Shown: positions 52,720-62,900 of the stretch, one piece after another | Numbering within the stretch: position 1 is the stretch's first letter | Layout: the number at the start of each line of letters is the position of its first letter | NCBI RefSeq assembly: GCF_004799645.1 | Contig: NZ_CP031305.1 | Coordinates: 2,914,001-2,978,000, forward strand | Direction of reading: 5' to 3' | Source of the DNA: Natronorubrum bangense | GTDB lineage: Archaea > Halobacteriota > Halobacteria > Halobacteriales > Natrialbaceae | DNA length: 64,000 bases | Program-made: the position numbers and the translations under genes | Notes under the pieces: model-generated | Seen by the model: the letters and a program-made list of their open reading frames with translations, nothing else | Database searches by the model: none | What the model was told of the DNA's origin: nothing

Positions 52720-53550
52720 CTAGCACGCCGCATAGAACACGTAGACCGACTCGTCGACGACGTGGATGTCGATTCCCTCAGCGGTGTGGTCTGCCCCACC
52801 GAGGCTGTCGCTCGACTGTAAGGCGTCGGCGACCGCATCGGCGAGCGCGGCTTCGTCATCGTAGTCGGAGAGCGTGAGCGTCGGTTCCGCCTGCCCGACG
52901 ATCGGATCACGCTGGCAGTCGACACCGAAATCGCTCACGTCGACTTGTTCTGGGTTTGCATCGTCGTATTCGATCGCCACGAGTGCGCGGTTCAGGTATT
53001 CGGCATACGCCCCGAGCCCGTCGTCGTACGTTCGTGACTCGTCTGCAGCGCGGTCGGCCTCGAGTCGCTCGTGAACCTCGCGCTCGGTCACCTCGAGGTC
53101 GATCCCGGCTGCCTCGGTGCCCTCGCCGGGTGCGTCGGGTGGCGACGGCGCGCCGATGCCGGGAATGATCGACAGCGGGACGATACCGGTCGCAAACAGT
53201 GCAGCGACCACCGCGAAGACGACGAAAACCGGCGCGTAGGGCCTGGCTACTTCGAGCCAGCTCGGCGTCTCGAGGTCGCGGGCCACGTCGTCGTAGGTCT
53301 GTTCGGTCTTCTCGAGGTCGGGATTGCCACAGCGCGAGCAGGGTGGGTTGTTCTTGACGTGCTCGCGATCACAGTTCGGACAGGCCCAGACGTACGTCGT
53401 GCCGGTGTCGACCGTTTCGGCCGGCGACACCGTCGGCTCGTCGTCTCCCTCGCGGACGACTGCCTTCTCGAAGGTGTTGTGCCCGCAGTCGTCACAGGGT
53501 GGGTCGTTCGTTTCGTGTGGTTTCCCACACCACGTACACCGCCACTTCAC
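52720..53550 (-). CDS. Double zinc-ribbon membrane protein with degenerate CAP-like domain
   Basis: 276 residues with a GTG start at 53550 (WRCTWCGKPHETNDPPCDDC follows). Two N-terminal zinc ribbons (CTWCG...CDDCG and CPNCD...CSRCG) precede one membrane helix (YAPVFVVFAVVAALFATGIV). The outside part (EVHERLEADRAADESRTYDDGLGAYAEYLN onward) resembles the start of a CAP/SCP domain, but the usual histidines are missing. A cytoplasmic zinc sensor linked through the membrane to an extracellular domain is suggested by the layout. Confidence 0.65.
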   Translation of the reverse strand: MKWRCTWCGKPHETNDPPCDDCGHNTFEKAVVREGDDEPTVSPAETVDTGTTYVWACPNCDREHVKNNPPCSRCGNPDLEKTEQTYDDVARDLETPSWLEVARPYAPVFVVFAVVAALFATGIVPLSIIPGIGAPSPPDAPGEGTEAAGIDLEVTEREVHERLEADRAADESRTYDDGLGAYAEYLNRALVAIEYDDANPEQVDVSDFGVDCQRDPIVGQAEPTLTLSDYDDEAALADAVADALQSSDSLGGADHTAEGIDIHVVDESVYVFYAAC

Positions 53551-53644
53551 TGGTAGTAGAGCGCGACTGTGTCGATATAAGCATGTTGGAAATCGGGACG
53601 AAAAACGGCCAAAACGTCTCTGTTTCGTCGTGTCCGCGTGCCGG

Positions 53645-54460
53645 CTAAAGCCGGACGGGAACGTCTCGCTCGTCGAGATACTGTTTGACGTCCTCGATCG
53701 AGTGTTCATCGAAGTGGAAGATCGATGCGGCGAGTCCGGCATCGGCGTCGGCCTCGGTGAACACCTCGTACATATCCTCTGGGCCGCCACAGCCAGACGA
53801 GGCGATGACTGGGGTGTCGACGGCCTCGGTGACGGCCGTCGTCAGCGGGATGTCGTAGCCGTCTTTCGTGCCGTCTTTGTCGATCGAGTTGACGAACAAC
53901 TCGCCCGCACCGCGGGATTCGGCCTCTGTGGCCCACTCGAGGACGTCGATTCCCGTCCCTTCGCGGCCGCCTTTTTTGGTACACTCGAACCAGCAGGATT
54001 CGCCATCGATCTCGACGTAGTTCTCACCCTGCTCGTCGTAGCGGCGTCGGGCGTCGACGCTGATGACGATACATTGGCTGCCGAACGCTTTCGCGCCCTC
54101 GTTGACCAGTTCGGGGCGCTCGAGTGCGCCCGTCGTGATCGAGACCTTGTCCGCGCCGGCGCGGAGGGTCTCTTTGATATCGTCGGTGGTTCGGATGCCG
54201 CCGCCGACGGTCAGCGGAATAAAGACCTCGTCGGCAACCTGTTCGACGACGTCGAGCATGGTTTCACGCCCCTCTGCCGAGGCGGTGATATCGAGGAAGA
54301 CGAACTCGTCGGCACCCAGTTCGTTGTACGCGCGGGCCATCTCGACCGGATCGCCGGTGTACTTGAGATCCTCGAAGTGAACGCCGGTGTAGACTGCCGG
54401 GTTCCCGTCTTCGTCTAGGTCGACGTCGATACACGGGATGATTCGCTTGGTCAGCGTCAT
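53645..54460 (-). CDS. hisF: Imidazole glycerol phosphate synthase, cyclase subunit
   Basis: 271 residues. TIM-barrel cyclase with both catalytic aspartates: IIPCIDVDLDEDGNP (early) and CIVISVDARRRYDEQG (middle); phosphate loops VGGGIRTTDDI and IASSGCGGPEDMYEVFTEAD. HisF uses ammonia from HisH to make imidazole glycerol phosphate and AICAR in histidine synthesis. It stands alone here, as his genes usually do in haloarchaea. Confidence 0.95.
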   Translation of the reverse strand: MTLTKRIIPCIDVDLDEDGNPAVYTGVHFEDLKYTGDPVEMARAYNELGADEFVFLDITASAEGRETMLDVVEQVADEVFIPLTVGGGIRTTDDIKETLRAGADKVSITTGALERPELVNEGAKAFGSQCIVISVDARRRYDEQGENYVEIDGESCWFECTKKGGREGTGIDVLEWATEAESRGAGELFVNSIDKDGTKDGYDIPLTTAVTEAVDTPVIASSGCGGPEDMYEVFTEADADAGLAASIFHFDEHSIEDVKQYLDERDVPVRL

Positions 54461-54555
54461 GTGGTTGTTACGCGAGGGTTTGCACCCCGGGTAGTAAAGT
54501 GGTCTGTCTCGAGCAATTACGTCCCGGCAGTTGTCCGCTGACTATGATAGATGTC

Positions 54556-54561
54556 TTTATT
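54556..54561 (+). promoter_or_regulatory. TATA box of the small gene at 54586
   Basis: CTTTATTG, about 28 nt before the ATG at 54586, consistent with a leaderless transcript. Confidence 0.45.
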
Positions 54562-54585
54562 GTGGCGAGTCGACAACACGTCCGC

Positions 54586-54774
54586 ATGGCAGACGATACG
54601 GACCAATCGGCGGATCAGGACTCGGGTGCAGCTGTTGGCCACGATCTCGATGCTGAACGAACAACGGCACCGATGAGCGACTACTCCTCGAGCGCGGTCG
54701 GCATCGGCTTCGTCGTCATGGTGATCGGCGTGGCGATCGCGTTCGGGATCCCGCTGCTGACAGTTCCACTCTAA
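54586..54774 (+). CDS. Small single-helix membrane protein (DUF7550-like)
   Basis: 62 residues: a polar acidic N-terminal half (MADDTDQSADQDSGAAVGHD) and one membrane helix (SSAVGIGFVVMVIGVAIAFG) ending LLTVPL. The start is fixed by a TATA box 28 nt upstream. The family name is tentative and the function unknown. Converges on the RHH gene. Confidence 0.6.
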   Translation: MADDTDQSADQDSGAAVGHDLDAERTTAPMSDYSSSAVGIGFVVMVIGVAIAFGIPLLTVPL

Positions 54775-54802
54775 AACGGCATCGTCACGGCAAGACGCGG
54801 TG

Positions 54803-55024
54803 TTAGAAGACGTACTCGTCGTCGTGGCCCATCATGCCATCGTCCTCGAGGCCAGTTCCTGCGCCCTCTTCTTCGTCCATCGGTCCGCTGGTCTTGTAGG
54901 CCTTAATGCCCGTTGACAGGAGATCCTCGATTGCCTCTTCTCGGTTGACGAACTCGCCGCGTTCGACCATCTGGGCGATCTGCATCTCGAGGTGCTCCGG
55001 TATGGTGATCTCTACTTTCGGCAT
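54803..55024 (-). CDS. Ribbon-helix-helix (CopG-like) regulator (DUF7120-like)
   Basis: 73 residues: MPKVEITIPEHLEMQIAQMV, then ERGEFVNREEAIEDLLSTGI form a classic strand-helix-helix DNA-binding unit. The C-terminal tail is acidic and glycine/methionine-rich (EEGAGTGLEDDGMMGHDDEY). RHH proteins bind operators as dimers; the target is unknown. Adjacent convergent gene 54586 has no obvious link. Confidence 0.75.
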   Translation of the reverse strand: MPKVEITIPEHLEMQIAQMVERGEFVNREEAIEDLLSTGIKAYKTSGPMDEEEGAGTGLEDDGMMGHDDEYVF

Positions 55025-55229
55025 CTGATTCGGCTTTCGGCGAGGGGGTATTTAGGTTTGACGGGGACTCCACACTGCGTGTGCAACTCATTCGACCGTG
55101 AAACAGTGTGGGCCCGCGTCGTGTGGCTATCACTGCCCGTCGCTCGCGGAAACCAGCGGTAACAGCCCAGTCGAAATCGGTTGTGAGGGTGGGTTCAGGA
55201 CGGCAATCGATACGGTCGTCGTGGCCGTC

Positions 55230-55529
55230 TTACTTGTTCCCCATCATCGAGTCGAGTGCGTTTCGCAGCGTCGTTCCCGGCTGGGTGATCGAGTCGAGTT
55301 GCTGGCGCATCTTCCGCTGGTTGAAATAACTCGCGAACGCGAGGATGGTCGGCGGCCAGAGGCCGACGAACGCGCCGAGTTGGCGGTCCCCGCGGATGAA
55401 AAAGTAGTACAACGACAGTCCAACCGATGCGGCTGACGCGAGGGCTGCCGGGCCCATAGCTTGCTCGCCGACTTCTTCTGCTGCCTGTCCAGAGACTTCT
55501 CGTTCGGTCATCTGCTGTTTGCTCGCCAT
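55230..55529 (-). CDS. Small conserved membrane protein
   Basis: 99 residues from ATG 55529. A polar start (ASKQQMTEREVSGQAAEEVG) is followed by two hydrophobic helices (PAALASAASVGLSLYYFFI and LGAFVGLWPPTILAFASYFN) and a charged end (QRKMRQQLDSITQPGTTL). No family recognised with certainty. Confidence 0.6.
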   Translation of the reverse strand: MASKQQMTEREVSGQAAEEVGEQAMGPAALASAASVGLSLYYFFIRGDRQLGAFVGLWPPTILAFASYFNQRKMRQQLDSITQPGTTLRNALDSMMGNK

Positions 55530-55762
55530 ACACGAGCCAAATCGCCGAGACCGTACTAAGGCATGGCGAGGGTTTCGCAGGAAAGGGCTCGAATGGTGTC
55601 GTCCGCCGGACGCTTTCGATCCGTTTCGATCACCGTTCCGTCCCCGAAATACGAACTTGTATCCGCTGTTCGTCTCACTCGAGGCGAGTATGCGCACCCA
55701 TCTTGGCTAAAGTCCACGAGTGGAGGCGTCACAGCTACAATCGTCGACACGAACGGACGCAT

Positions 55763-56410
55763 ATGAGCAAGGACGTCACGGATGTCACGGATCTCTACGA
55801 GGAGTTCGGCGATGAACGGCTGCCACCGGGCCAGCGCGAAACGTCGGCGTTTCCGGTTCTGTCAAAGGGCCCCACACCTGATTGGGACCCCGAGACGTGG
55901 ACGTTTACTGTCACCGGCGCCGTCGAAGACGAACTCACGTTTTCGTGGGACGAGTTTCAACAGCTCCCAAGCGAGACTCACCGACAAGATTTTCACTGTG
56001 TCACCGGCTGGAGCAAGTTCGACTGTACGTTTACGGGCGTTCCGTTCTCCGAACTCGCCAGGCGAGCCGGCGTCATCGACGACATCGACGAGCGACGCTC
56101 GTCGGGCAACCCGACGCCGTCTGGACAGGCCGTCCACGTCATGTTTTCGGCGCTCGACGGCTACACGACCGATCTTCCGCTCGAGGCCTGTCTTCGAGAA
56201 GGGGTGTTGTTCGCGTGGGGTCACGATGGTGACTCGCTTCCGGCAGACCACGGCGGGCCGCTGCGGGTCGTCACACCCCACCGATACGCCTACAAAGGGG
56301 CAAAGTGGGTCGACGGTGTCGAGTTCCTCACAGCGCCCGAGCGCGGCTACTGGGAGCGCCGTGGCTACTCACAGACGGCCGACCCTTGGCAGGAAGAACG
56401 GTACAGTTAG
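55763..56410 (+). CDS. Sulfite oxidase-fold molybdopterin oxidoreductase
   Basis: 215 residues from ATG 55763. The molybdopterin domain shows WTFTVTGAVEDELTFSWDEF, the cysteine that coordinates molybdenum in RQDFHCVTGWSKFDC, DGYTTDLPLEA and PADHGGPLRVVTPHRYAYKG. It lacks the C-terminal dimer domain of true sulfite oxidases and no signal peptide is seen, so it is a cytoplasmic short member (YedY/MsrP-like core) acting on an unknown oxo-substrate. Confidence 0.85.
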   Translation: MSKDVTDVTDLYEEFGDERLPPGQRETSAFPVLSKGPTPDWDPETWTFTVTGAVEDELTFSWDEFQQLPSETHRQDFHCVTGWSKFDCTFTGVPFSELARRAGVIDDIDERRSSGNPTPSGQAVHVMFSALDGYTTDLPLEACLREGVLFAWGHDGDSLPADHGGPLRVVTPHRYAYKGAKWVDGVEFLTAPERGYWERRGYSQTADPWQEERYS

Positions 56411-56460
56411 TGCACGATTCGTTCCCGGAATAGTTAGGCTGAAGACGCGGCGGTCCTGAG

Positions 56461-57819
56461 ATGCGGTTGATGGATCAATCGTCGGGTGGACGTCGACTGA
56501 CGGCTGATACTGAGTCGCTGCCAGTCGACGAACCGACCGACCTCGTTAGTCGCAGTCGCGAACTCGAGGACGTTTCGTTTGGGGCGATCGTTGACGCCGA
56601 ACAGGAGTCACGAATCCTGTGGGCTACGCCTGGCGGCCTCGAGGTCGTCGGCCGAGGCGTCGCCGTCCGAATGTCTGCACGCGGACCTGACCGTTTCGAC
56701 CGGATTCGAGAACAGGCTAGTCGGGCGTTCGACGCGCTGGATCACGATGGCCCCCACGTCGCTCGGCCACGAGCGTTCGGCGGCTTTTCGTTCCACGACG
56801 AACACGAGCCAGGCCCGCCCTGGACCGGGTTCGACGCCGCTTCGTTCGTCGTTCCACAGATCCTCGTCATCCGAAGCGAGGACGGAACCTGGTTGACGGC
56901 TGTTGGGACACACCCCGAGGCGGCAATCGAACGCCTCGAGCGCTGGCATGACCGGCTGGCAGCGCTCCCAGCGATGCAACCAAGCGGAACCGGGCCCGGC
57001 GTCACCTCGACACAGCGAACGACCTCTCCTGCAGACTGGACCGATCAGGTCGAGGCCGCCCTCGAGCAGATCGAGCAGGGAACGATCACGAAGGTCGTCC
57101 TCGCCCAGTCGCTTTCGGTCACGCTCGAGAACTCCGTTCACGTCCCCGGCACGCTCGAGCGACTGCGCCGGCAGTATCCGAACTGCTATCGGTTCCTGAT
57201 CGCCAACGATACCGGCGGGACGTTCTTCGGTGCGCCACCCGAACGCCTCGTCTCGAAACGCGACAATCGAGTCGAGACAGAGGCGCTTGCCGGCTCGGTG
57301 CCACGAGGTGAGACGCCAGAGGAGGACGACGCACACGCAGCGGACATGCTCGACAGCGAAAAAGTCCAGCGCGAACACGGACTCGTCGTCGAGGCGATTC
57401 GAAACCAACTCGAGCCACTCGCATCCGAACTCACCGTCGACGAGCGGACGATCAGGCGGCTCGCGACGATTCAGCACTTGCAGACCCCAATCGCAGCGAC
57501 GCTCGAGGGCGAGAGTCACGTCCTCGAGATCGTCGAAGCGTTGCATCCGACACCCGCTGTCGGTGGCGTCCCACCGGTGGCAGCCTGGGAAACCATCCGC
57601 GACACGGAGACGTTCGATCGCGGCTGGTATGCGGCCCCCGTTGGCTGGTTCGACGCCGACGGTGACGGCGAGTTCGCAGTTGGCCTCCGATCCGGGGTCG
57701 CGAGCGACGACACGGTGACGCTCTTTGCCGGCAGCGGCATCGTCGCCGACAGCGACCCGGACGACGAGTGGGACGAGGTACAGCTCAAATTCCGCCCGAT
57801 CCTCGACGAACTGCGGTGA
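56461..57819 (+). CDS. menF: Isochorismate synthase
   Basis: 452 residues (an alternative ATG lies at 56470). Chorismate-binding domain with KVVLAQSLSVTLENSV, FLIANDTGGTFFGAPPERLV, TEALAGSVPRGETPEED, LHPTPAVGGVPPVAAW and GWYAAPVGWFDADGDGEFAV. It turns chorismate into isochorismate, the first step of menaquinone synthesis. The next gene, menD, begins 4 bp after its stop, so both are in one operon. Confidence 0.92.
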   Translation: MRLMDQSSGGRRLTADTESLPVDEPTDLVSRSRELEDVSFGAIVDAEQESRILWATPGGLEVVGRGVAVRMSARGPDRFDRIREQASRAFDALDHDGPHVARPRAFGGFSFHDEHEPGPPWTGFDAASFVVPQILVIRSEDGTWLTAVGTHPEAAIERLERWHDRLAALPAMQPSGTGPGVTSTQRTTSPADWTDQVEAALEQIEQGTITKVVLAQSLSVTLENSVHVPGTLERLRRQYPNCYRFLIANDTGGTFFGAPPERLVSKRDNRVETEALAGSVPRGETPEEDDAHAADMLDSEKVQREHGLVVEAIRNQLEPLASELTVDERTIRRLATIQHLQTPIAATLEGESHVLEIVEALHPTPAVGGVPPVAAWETIRDTETFDRGWYAAPVGWFDADGDGEFAVGLRSGVASDDTVTLFAGSGIVADSDPDDEWDEVQLKFRPILDELR

Positions 57820-57823
57820 TCCG

Positions 57824-59626
57824 ATGAGTGCACCAAATCGTGCGACGCTGTGGGGCCGTGTTCTCGTCGACGAACTCGTAACAAGCGGTCTCGAGGCCGT
57901 CTGTATCGCCCCCGGCAGTCGCTCGACGCCGCTGACGGTCGCCTTCGCTGCCCACCCCGAGATCGATGTCTACTCGCATCTCGACGAGCGCTCGGCGGCC
58001 TTTTTCGCGCTTGGTCGCGCTCGACGGACGGGTGAGCCGACGGCGCTGGTCTGTACCTCGGGGACGGCGGCGGCAAACTTTCATCCCGCCGTGATGGAAG
58101 CCGACCAGGCCCGCGTGCCGCTGCTCGTGTTGACAGCCGACCGACCCGCCGAACTCCGTGATAGCGGCGCGAACCAGACGGTCGATCAGGTCAAACTCTA
58201 CGGCGACGCGGTCCGCTGGTATGCGGAACTCCCCGACCCCGAAGCCGACGAGCGCAAGGTTCGAAGTCTTCGGACGACTGCCGGGCGAGCGCTCGCCGAA
58301 ACAGGTGGGCCGGATCCGGGGCCCGTTCACCTGAACTGCCCCTTTAGAAAGCCACTCGAGCCACTCGAGGTCCCGGGAGACGTCCCCGAGGCGTTTGCGG
58401 AGACGCTTGCTGGCGCGGGACGAGACGGGCCGTTCATTGAGACCGAGACTGGATCGATGACGCCCGAGGCCAACCAAATGCGTCCGCTCGTCCGGGCGCT
58501 CGAGGATGCCAAGCGCCCGCTGATCGTGGCGGGGCCGGCTGACCCAGCAGCGCTCGTCGGACTCGAGCCCGACCATGTCGTGGCTGTTGCCGACCGGATC
58601 GGGGCCCCGATCCTCGCGGACCCGCTGTCGAATCTTCGATTCGGCCCTCACGTCGAGGCCGACGCCGACCACCGCCGCGTCTACGGCGGCTACGACGGCT
58701 ACATCGATACCCTCCAGGAACCGGACGTCGTCGTCCGATTCGGTGCCTCGCCGACCTCGAAGCCGCTGCGCCACGCATTACGTGACAGCGACGCCCGCCA
58801 GTTCCTGCTCGATTCCGCTGGCGCGTGGCGCGAGGCGACGTTCACCGCGACGGAACTGCTCGCGGCTGCTCCCGGACCCGCGTTCGAAGCGTTGCTCGAG
58901 GCGGTCGACAGCTCGAACGATGGCACAGCCGACGACGAAAACGAGTGGCTGGCCGGATTTGACACCGCCGAACAGCGCCACTGGCGCGTTCATGACGATG
59001 CCCTCGCGCCGGAGACGCTCGAGGCCGACCCGTTCGAGGGCGCAGTACTCGCCACTGTGTTCGAGGACGCGCCCGATCCAGCGACCGTCTTCGTCTCGAA
59101 CAGTATGCCGATCCGGGATGCGGATCGGTTCGGTCGGCCACGGCCGGCCGATCTCACGGTGCTCGGGAACCGTGGCGCAAGCGGCATCGACGGCATCACG
59201 AGTACGGCACTGGGCGCCGGCAGTGCGACTGACGAGCCGCTAGTGCTCGTCACCGGCGACCTGGCCTTCTATCACGACTCGAACGGGCTGCTCGCAGTCG
59301 ATCGCTGTAATGTCGACGCCACGATTGTCTTGCTCGACAACGACGGTGGCGGTATTTTCCATAAACTCCCGATCGAAGACTTCGAGCCGCCGTTTACTGA
59401 GCAGTTCAAAACACCCCACGGCCTCGAGTTCGAGGCGCTTGGCGATCTGTATGGCCTCGAGTTCGAGCGCGTCGACCCTGTCGACTTCGCGCCGGCGTAT
59501 CGTCGCTCGCTCGAGCGTGCGGGCACGCAGGTGCTCGCTGTCGCCTTCGATTCGGAGACGAACCATCGGCGACGGGACACGCTCAGAAAGCGAGTTTGTG
59601 CGTCGGTTCGTGACGAGCGTGCGTAG
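57824..59626 (+). CDS. menD: 2-succinyl-5-enolpyruvyl-6-hydroxy-3-cyclohexene-1-carboxylate synthase
   Basis: 600 residues from ATG 57824, full length. Thiamine diphosphate enzyme: CIAPGSRSTPLTVAFAAHPE and YSHLDERSAAFFALG (the conserved Glu of the cofactor ring), then VLVTGDLAFYHDSNGLLAVD and LLDNDGGGIFHKLP (GDx-26-N motif). It couples isochorismate with 2-oxoglutarate. Immediately downstream of menF; the next pathway gene (menB) follows after an inserted kinase gene. Confidence 0.93.
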   Translation: MSAPNRATLWGRVLVDELVTSGLEAVCIAPGSRSTPLTVAFAAHPEIDVYSHLDERSAAFFALGRARRTGEPTALVCTSGTAAANFHPAVMEADQARVPLLVLTADRPAELRDSGANQTVDQVKLYGDAVRWYAELPDPEADERKVRSLRTTAGRALAETGGPDPGPVHLNCPFRKPLEPLEVPGDVPEAFAETLAGAGRDGPFIETETGSMTPEANQMRPLVRALEDAKRPLIVAGPADPAALVGLEPDHVVAVADRIGAPILADPLSNLRFGPHVEADADHRRVYGGYDGYIDTLQEPDVVVRFGASPTSKPLRHALRDSDARQFLLDSAGAWREATFTATELLAAAPGPAFEALLEAVDSSNDGTADDENEWLAGFDTAEQRHWRVHDDALAPETLEADPFEGAVLATVFEDAPDPATVFVSNSMPIRDADRFGRPRPADLTVLGNRGASGIDGITSTALGAGSATDEPLVLVTGDLAFYHDSNGLLAVDRCNVDATIVLLDNDGGGIFHKLPIEDFEPPFTEQFKTPHGLEFEALGDLYGLEFERVDPVDFAPAYRRSLERAGTQVLAVAFDSETNHRRRDTLRKRVCASVRDERA

Positions 59627-59902
59627 CGATCCGGCCTGGACCGGAGTGCCCCAGAAGCTCTCTCGAGGACGCTATCGTCCGTCCAACCATCAGTGTGGTC
59701 GCCGCAGCGATCGACGGGAACCTGCTTGCTGGACTGAGCTGTTCGTTGCGGCCGAGCGCTTGATACTGCATGCGAACGACTGTCAATCAGCGGTGATTGG
59801 CGAACACATAAATGAATAGTCGCGATATCAAACAGCGATTGCTGTTCGTGACATGCTGACTGAAACACTGGATTCAATTATCAACGACCCGTATATTCCA
59901 CA

Positions 59903-62900
59903 ATGGCTGCTGCAATTCGGGTTCTCCATGTTGACGACGACGTCGGACGGCTAGAACGAACGGCCACACGTCTCGAGTCCATGGACGACCGGATAGCGGT
60001 CCGCTCGACGACAGACCCCGCTGACGCGCTCGAGTTGCTCCAAGACGGGGGGATCGACTGGGTCGCAGCAGCCTACCGGCTGCACGGAACGGACGGGATC
60101 GACCTGCTGACGAGCGTGCGTGAGATCGAGCCAACGTGTCCATTTTTGCTCTACACCGGACACGGTTCGGAGGAAGTGGCGAGCGCCGCAATTGCAGCCG
60201 ACGTCACGGAGTATCTGTCGTTCGACGACGAGACGGACGAAAGCGACCAGCTGGCCCGGACGCTCATCGACGCGGTCGAGCAGCGATCGGCCACGCGACA
60301 AGCACCGAACTACGAGCGTGTCGCAGCGCTCGTTCGGAGTGTCCAATCCAAACTCGTCCGTGCAACGTCTCACGAGGAGATCGACGCTGCCGTCTGCGAG
60401 ACGTTCGTTGACGCCGAGCCGTACGTGTTCGCCTGGATCGGCGAATATCGGGAGACCGATGAACGGATCGTTCCGCGTGCCTCTGCAGGGCTCGAGCCGG
60501 AGTATCTCACCGGGATCGATATCAGGGCAGACGACACAGCCACTGGGCAGGGACCAACGGGGCTGGCGGTTCAAACTCGCTCCTTGCAGGTTGTGCAGGA
60601 TCTCGAAGCGGATCCGGCGTACGAACCGTGGCGCGAGGACGCCCTCGAACGTGGCTATCGGGCCAGTGCCGCCGTGCCACTCGTCCACGAAAACAGATGT
60701 TACGGAGTGTTGAACGTCTATGCGGACCAGACGGGTGTGTTCGAGCCGGACGAGCAAGCGATGCTGGCGGAGTTAGGAGAGACGATTGCCCATGCCCACC
60801 ACCGCGTCCAGTTACAAAACCGGTATGAGGCGCAGTATCAGGAGTTGTTCGAGGAAGCGCCGGTGATGGTGGCCCTGACGCGCACCGAGACCGAACACGG
60901 TGGGCCAGTGATCGACGACTGTAATCGCCGGTTCGCACGGAAACTCGGCTATGCACGCGAGGAGCTCTGTGGCCGGCCACTGGCCACCGTGCACGCCGAT
61001 CCGTCGGCAGCGACGATCGTAAACGGCGGCCACGAGCGGGCGCGAGAAGGCGAGTCCGTGACCGAAACGCGAGTTCTCATCACCCGTGATGGGAACCGAC
61101 TGTCGACGCAGTTTCAGTCGACGCCACGACGAGACGCTACCGGCGAGACGATCGGGACACACGCGCTCTTTGTCGATATTACCGACCAGAAGCGCGCTCA
61201 GGGCGTGCTCAGTCAGGCAGCCGCGATGGAGGCATCGATGGATGGGATCGCGATCTTCGACGAGGACGAATCCTACGTCTATGTCAACCAGGCTCACGTC
61301 GACATCTACGGCTACGACGACCGTGAGGCGTTTACCGACACCAGCTGGCGGACACGCTTCCCGGACGAGGAGATCGAGCGATTCGAGGCGGACGTTTTTC
61401 CGGCGCTCGTCGAGGACGGCAAGTGGCGCGGCGAAGCCACCGGTATCCGTGCGGACGGGACGACGTTCCCACAGGAGCTCTCGCTTGCCCAACTCGAGGA
61501 CGGACGTGTCGTCAGCGTCGTTCGCGATATCACCGAGCGACGGGAGCGTCAACGGAAGCTCGAACGCAGCCGGGAACGGTTGCGCGTCCTGTTCGACCGC
61601 TCTCCGGATGCGATATTCGTCCACGACACGGACGGGTCCATCGTCGACGTCAACGATCGGGCGACCACGGATCTCGGATACAGCCGGACGGAACTGCTCT
61701 CGCTCTCTATCGACGACATCGAGATCGGGGATGATCTCGAGGAACTCCGTGAACTGTGGACGACCATGGACGTCGGGAAGACGGCGACAATCCAGGGAAG
61801 ACACCGTAGAAAAGACGGCTCGACGTACCCAGTCGAGGTCTGGATCAGCAAAATCACGCTCCACGAGACCGACCGGATTCTGGCACTCTCCCGTGACATC
61901 ACGGCGCGCAAGGAGCGCGAGCGCGAGCGCAGACGCCAGAGCGATCTGTTCGAGCGGGCACAGGAGATCGCAGCGATCGGTGCCTGGGAGACTGATTTAC
62001 AGGCTGAACGAGGGTGGTGGACCGAACAGGTCTGTCGGATCTTCGGGCTGCCAGCGGGGTACGAGCCGGAGCCAGGCGAGGGTATCGAACAGTTCCATCC
62101 GGATGATCAGCCAGTCATTCGAGAGGCCTTCGAGCGGGCCGTCGACACCGGTGAGCCGTACGACCTCGAGCTCCGGCTTGGCGACGAGAGCGATGCTCGA
62201 TGGGTCCACGTCCGGGGCGATCCACAGCGTGAAGATGGCGAGACCGTGCGTATCCGCGGGACGATTCAGGATATCACCGACCGCAAGCAGTACGAAGAAG
62301 CGCTCGAGCAGGCGCGTGACGAACTCCAGCAGATCATCGACCTCGTGCCGGACATGCTGTTCGTCAAGAATCGCAAGGGTGAGTACATCCTCGCAAACGA
62401 GACGACTGCGACCTACTACGATTGCCCTCGCTCGGCCGTCGAGGGGAAGACAGATGTCGAACTGCTTCCCGACATCGAACAGGCCCGCCAGTTCCACCAA
62501 GACGACATCGCGGTCATCGACTCCGGCGAGCCGATGTACGTTCCCGAAGAAGAGCTGACCACTGCCGACGGCGAGACACGGATCCTCCAGACGACCAAGC
62601 TCCCCTATGAGGTCGCCGGGACCGGCGACGCGGCTGTGCTGGGGTATGCCCGTGACGTGACCGAACTCAAGGAGTACGAACGCCAGCTCGAAACGCAGCG
62701 AGACAACCTCGAGGTGCTCAACCAGGTCGTCCGTCACGACATCCGCAACGATCTCCAGTTGGTGTTGGCCTACGCGGAGATGCTCGAGGAGGTGGTCGAC
62801 GAGGCGGGCCGTGAGTACGTTAAACAGGTGGTGGCCAGCGCACGTGATGCCGTTGCAATCACCGAAACGGCCCGCGACGTCTCCGAGGTGATGTTACAGG

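Noticed and set aside
61086-62558. 490-codon plus-strand frame inside the large kinase
   Set aside because: Arg/Ser-rich shadow of the kinase gene in another frame; the main frame has clear PAS and kinase motifs.
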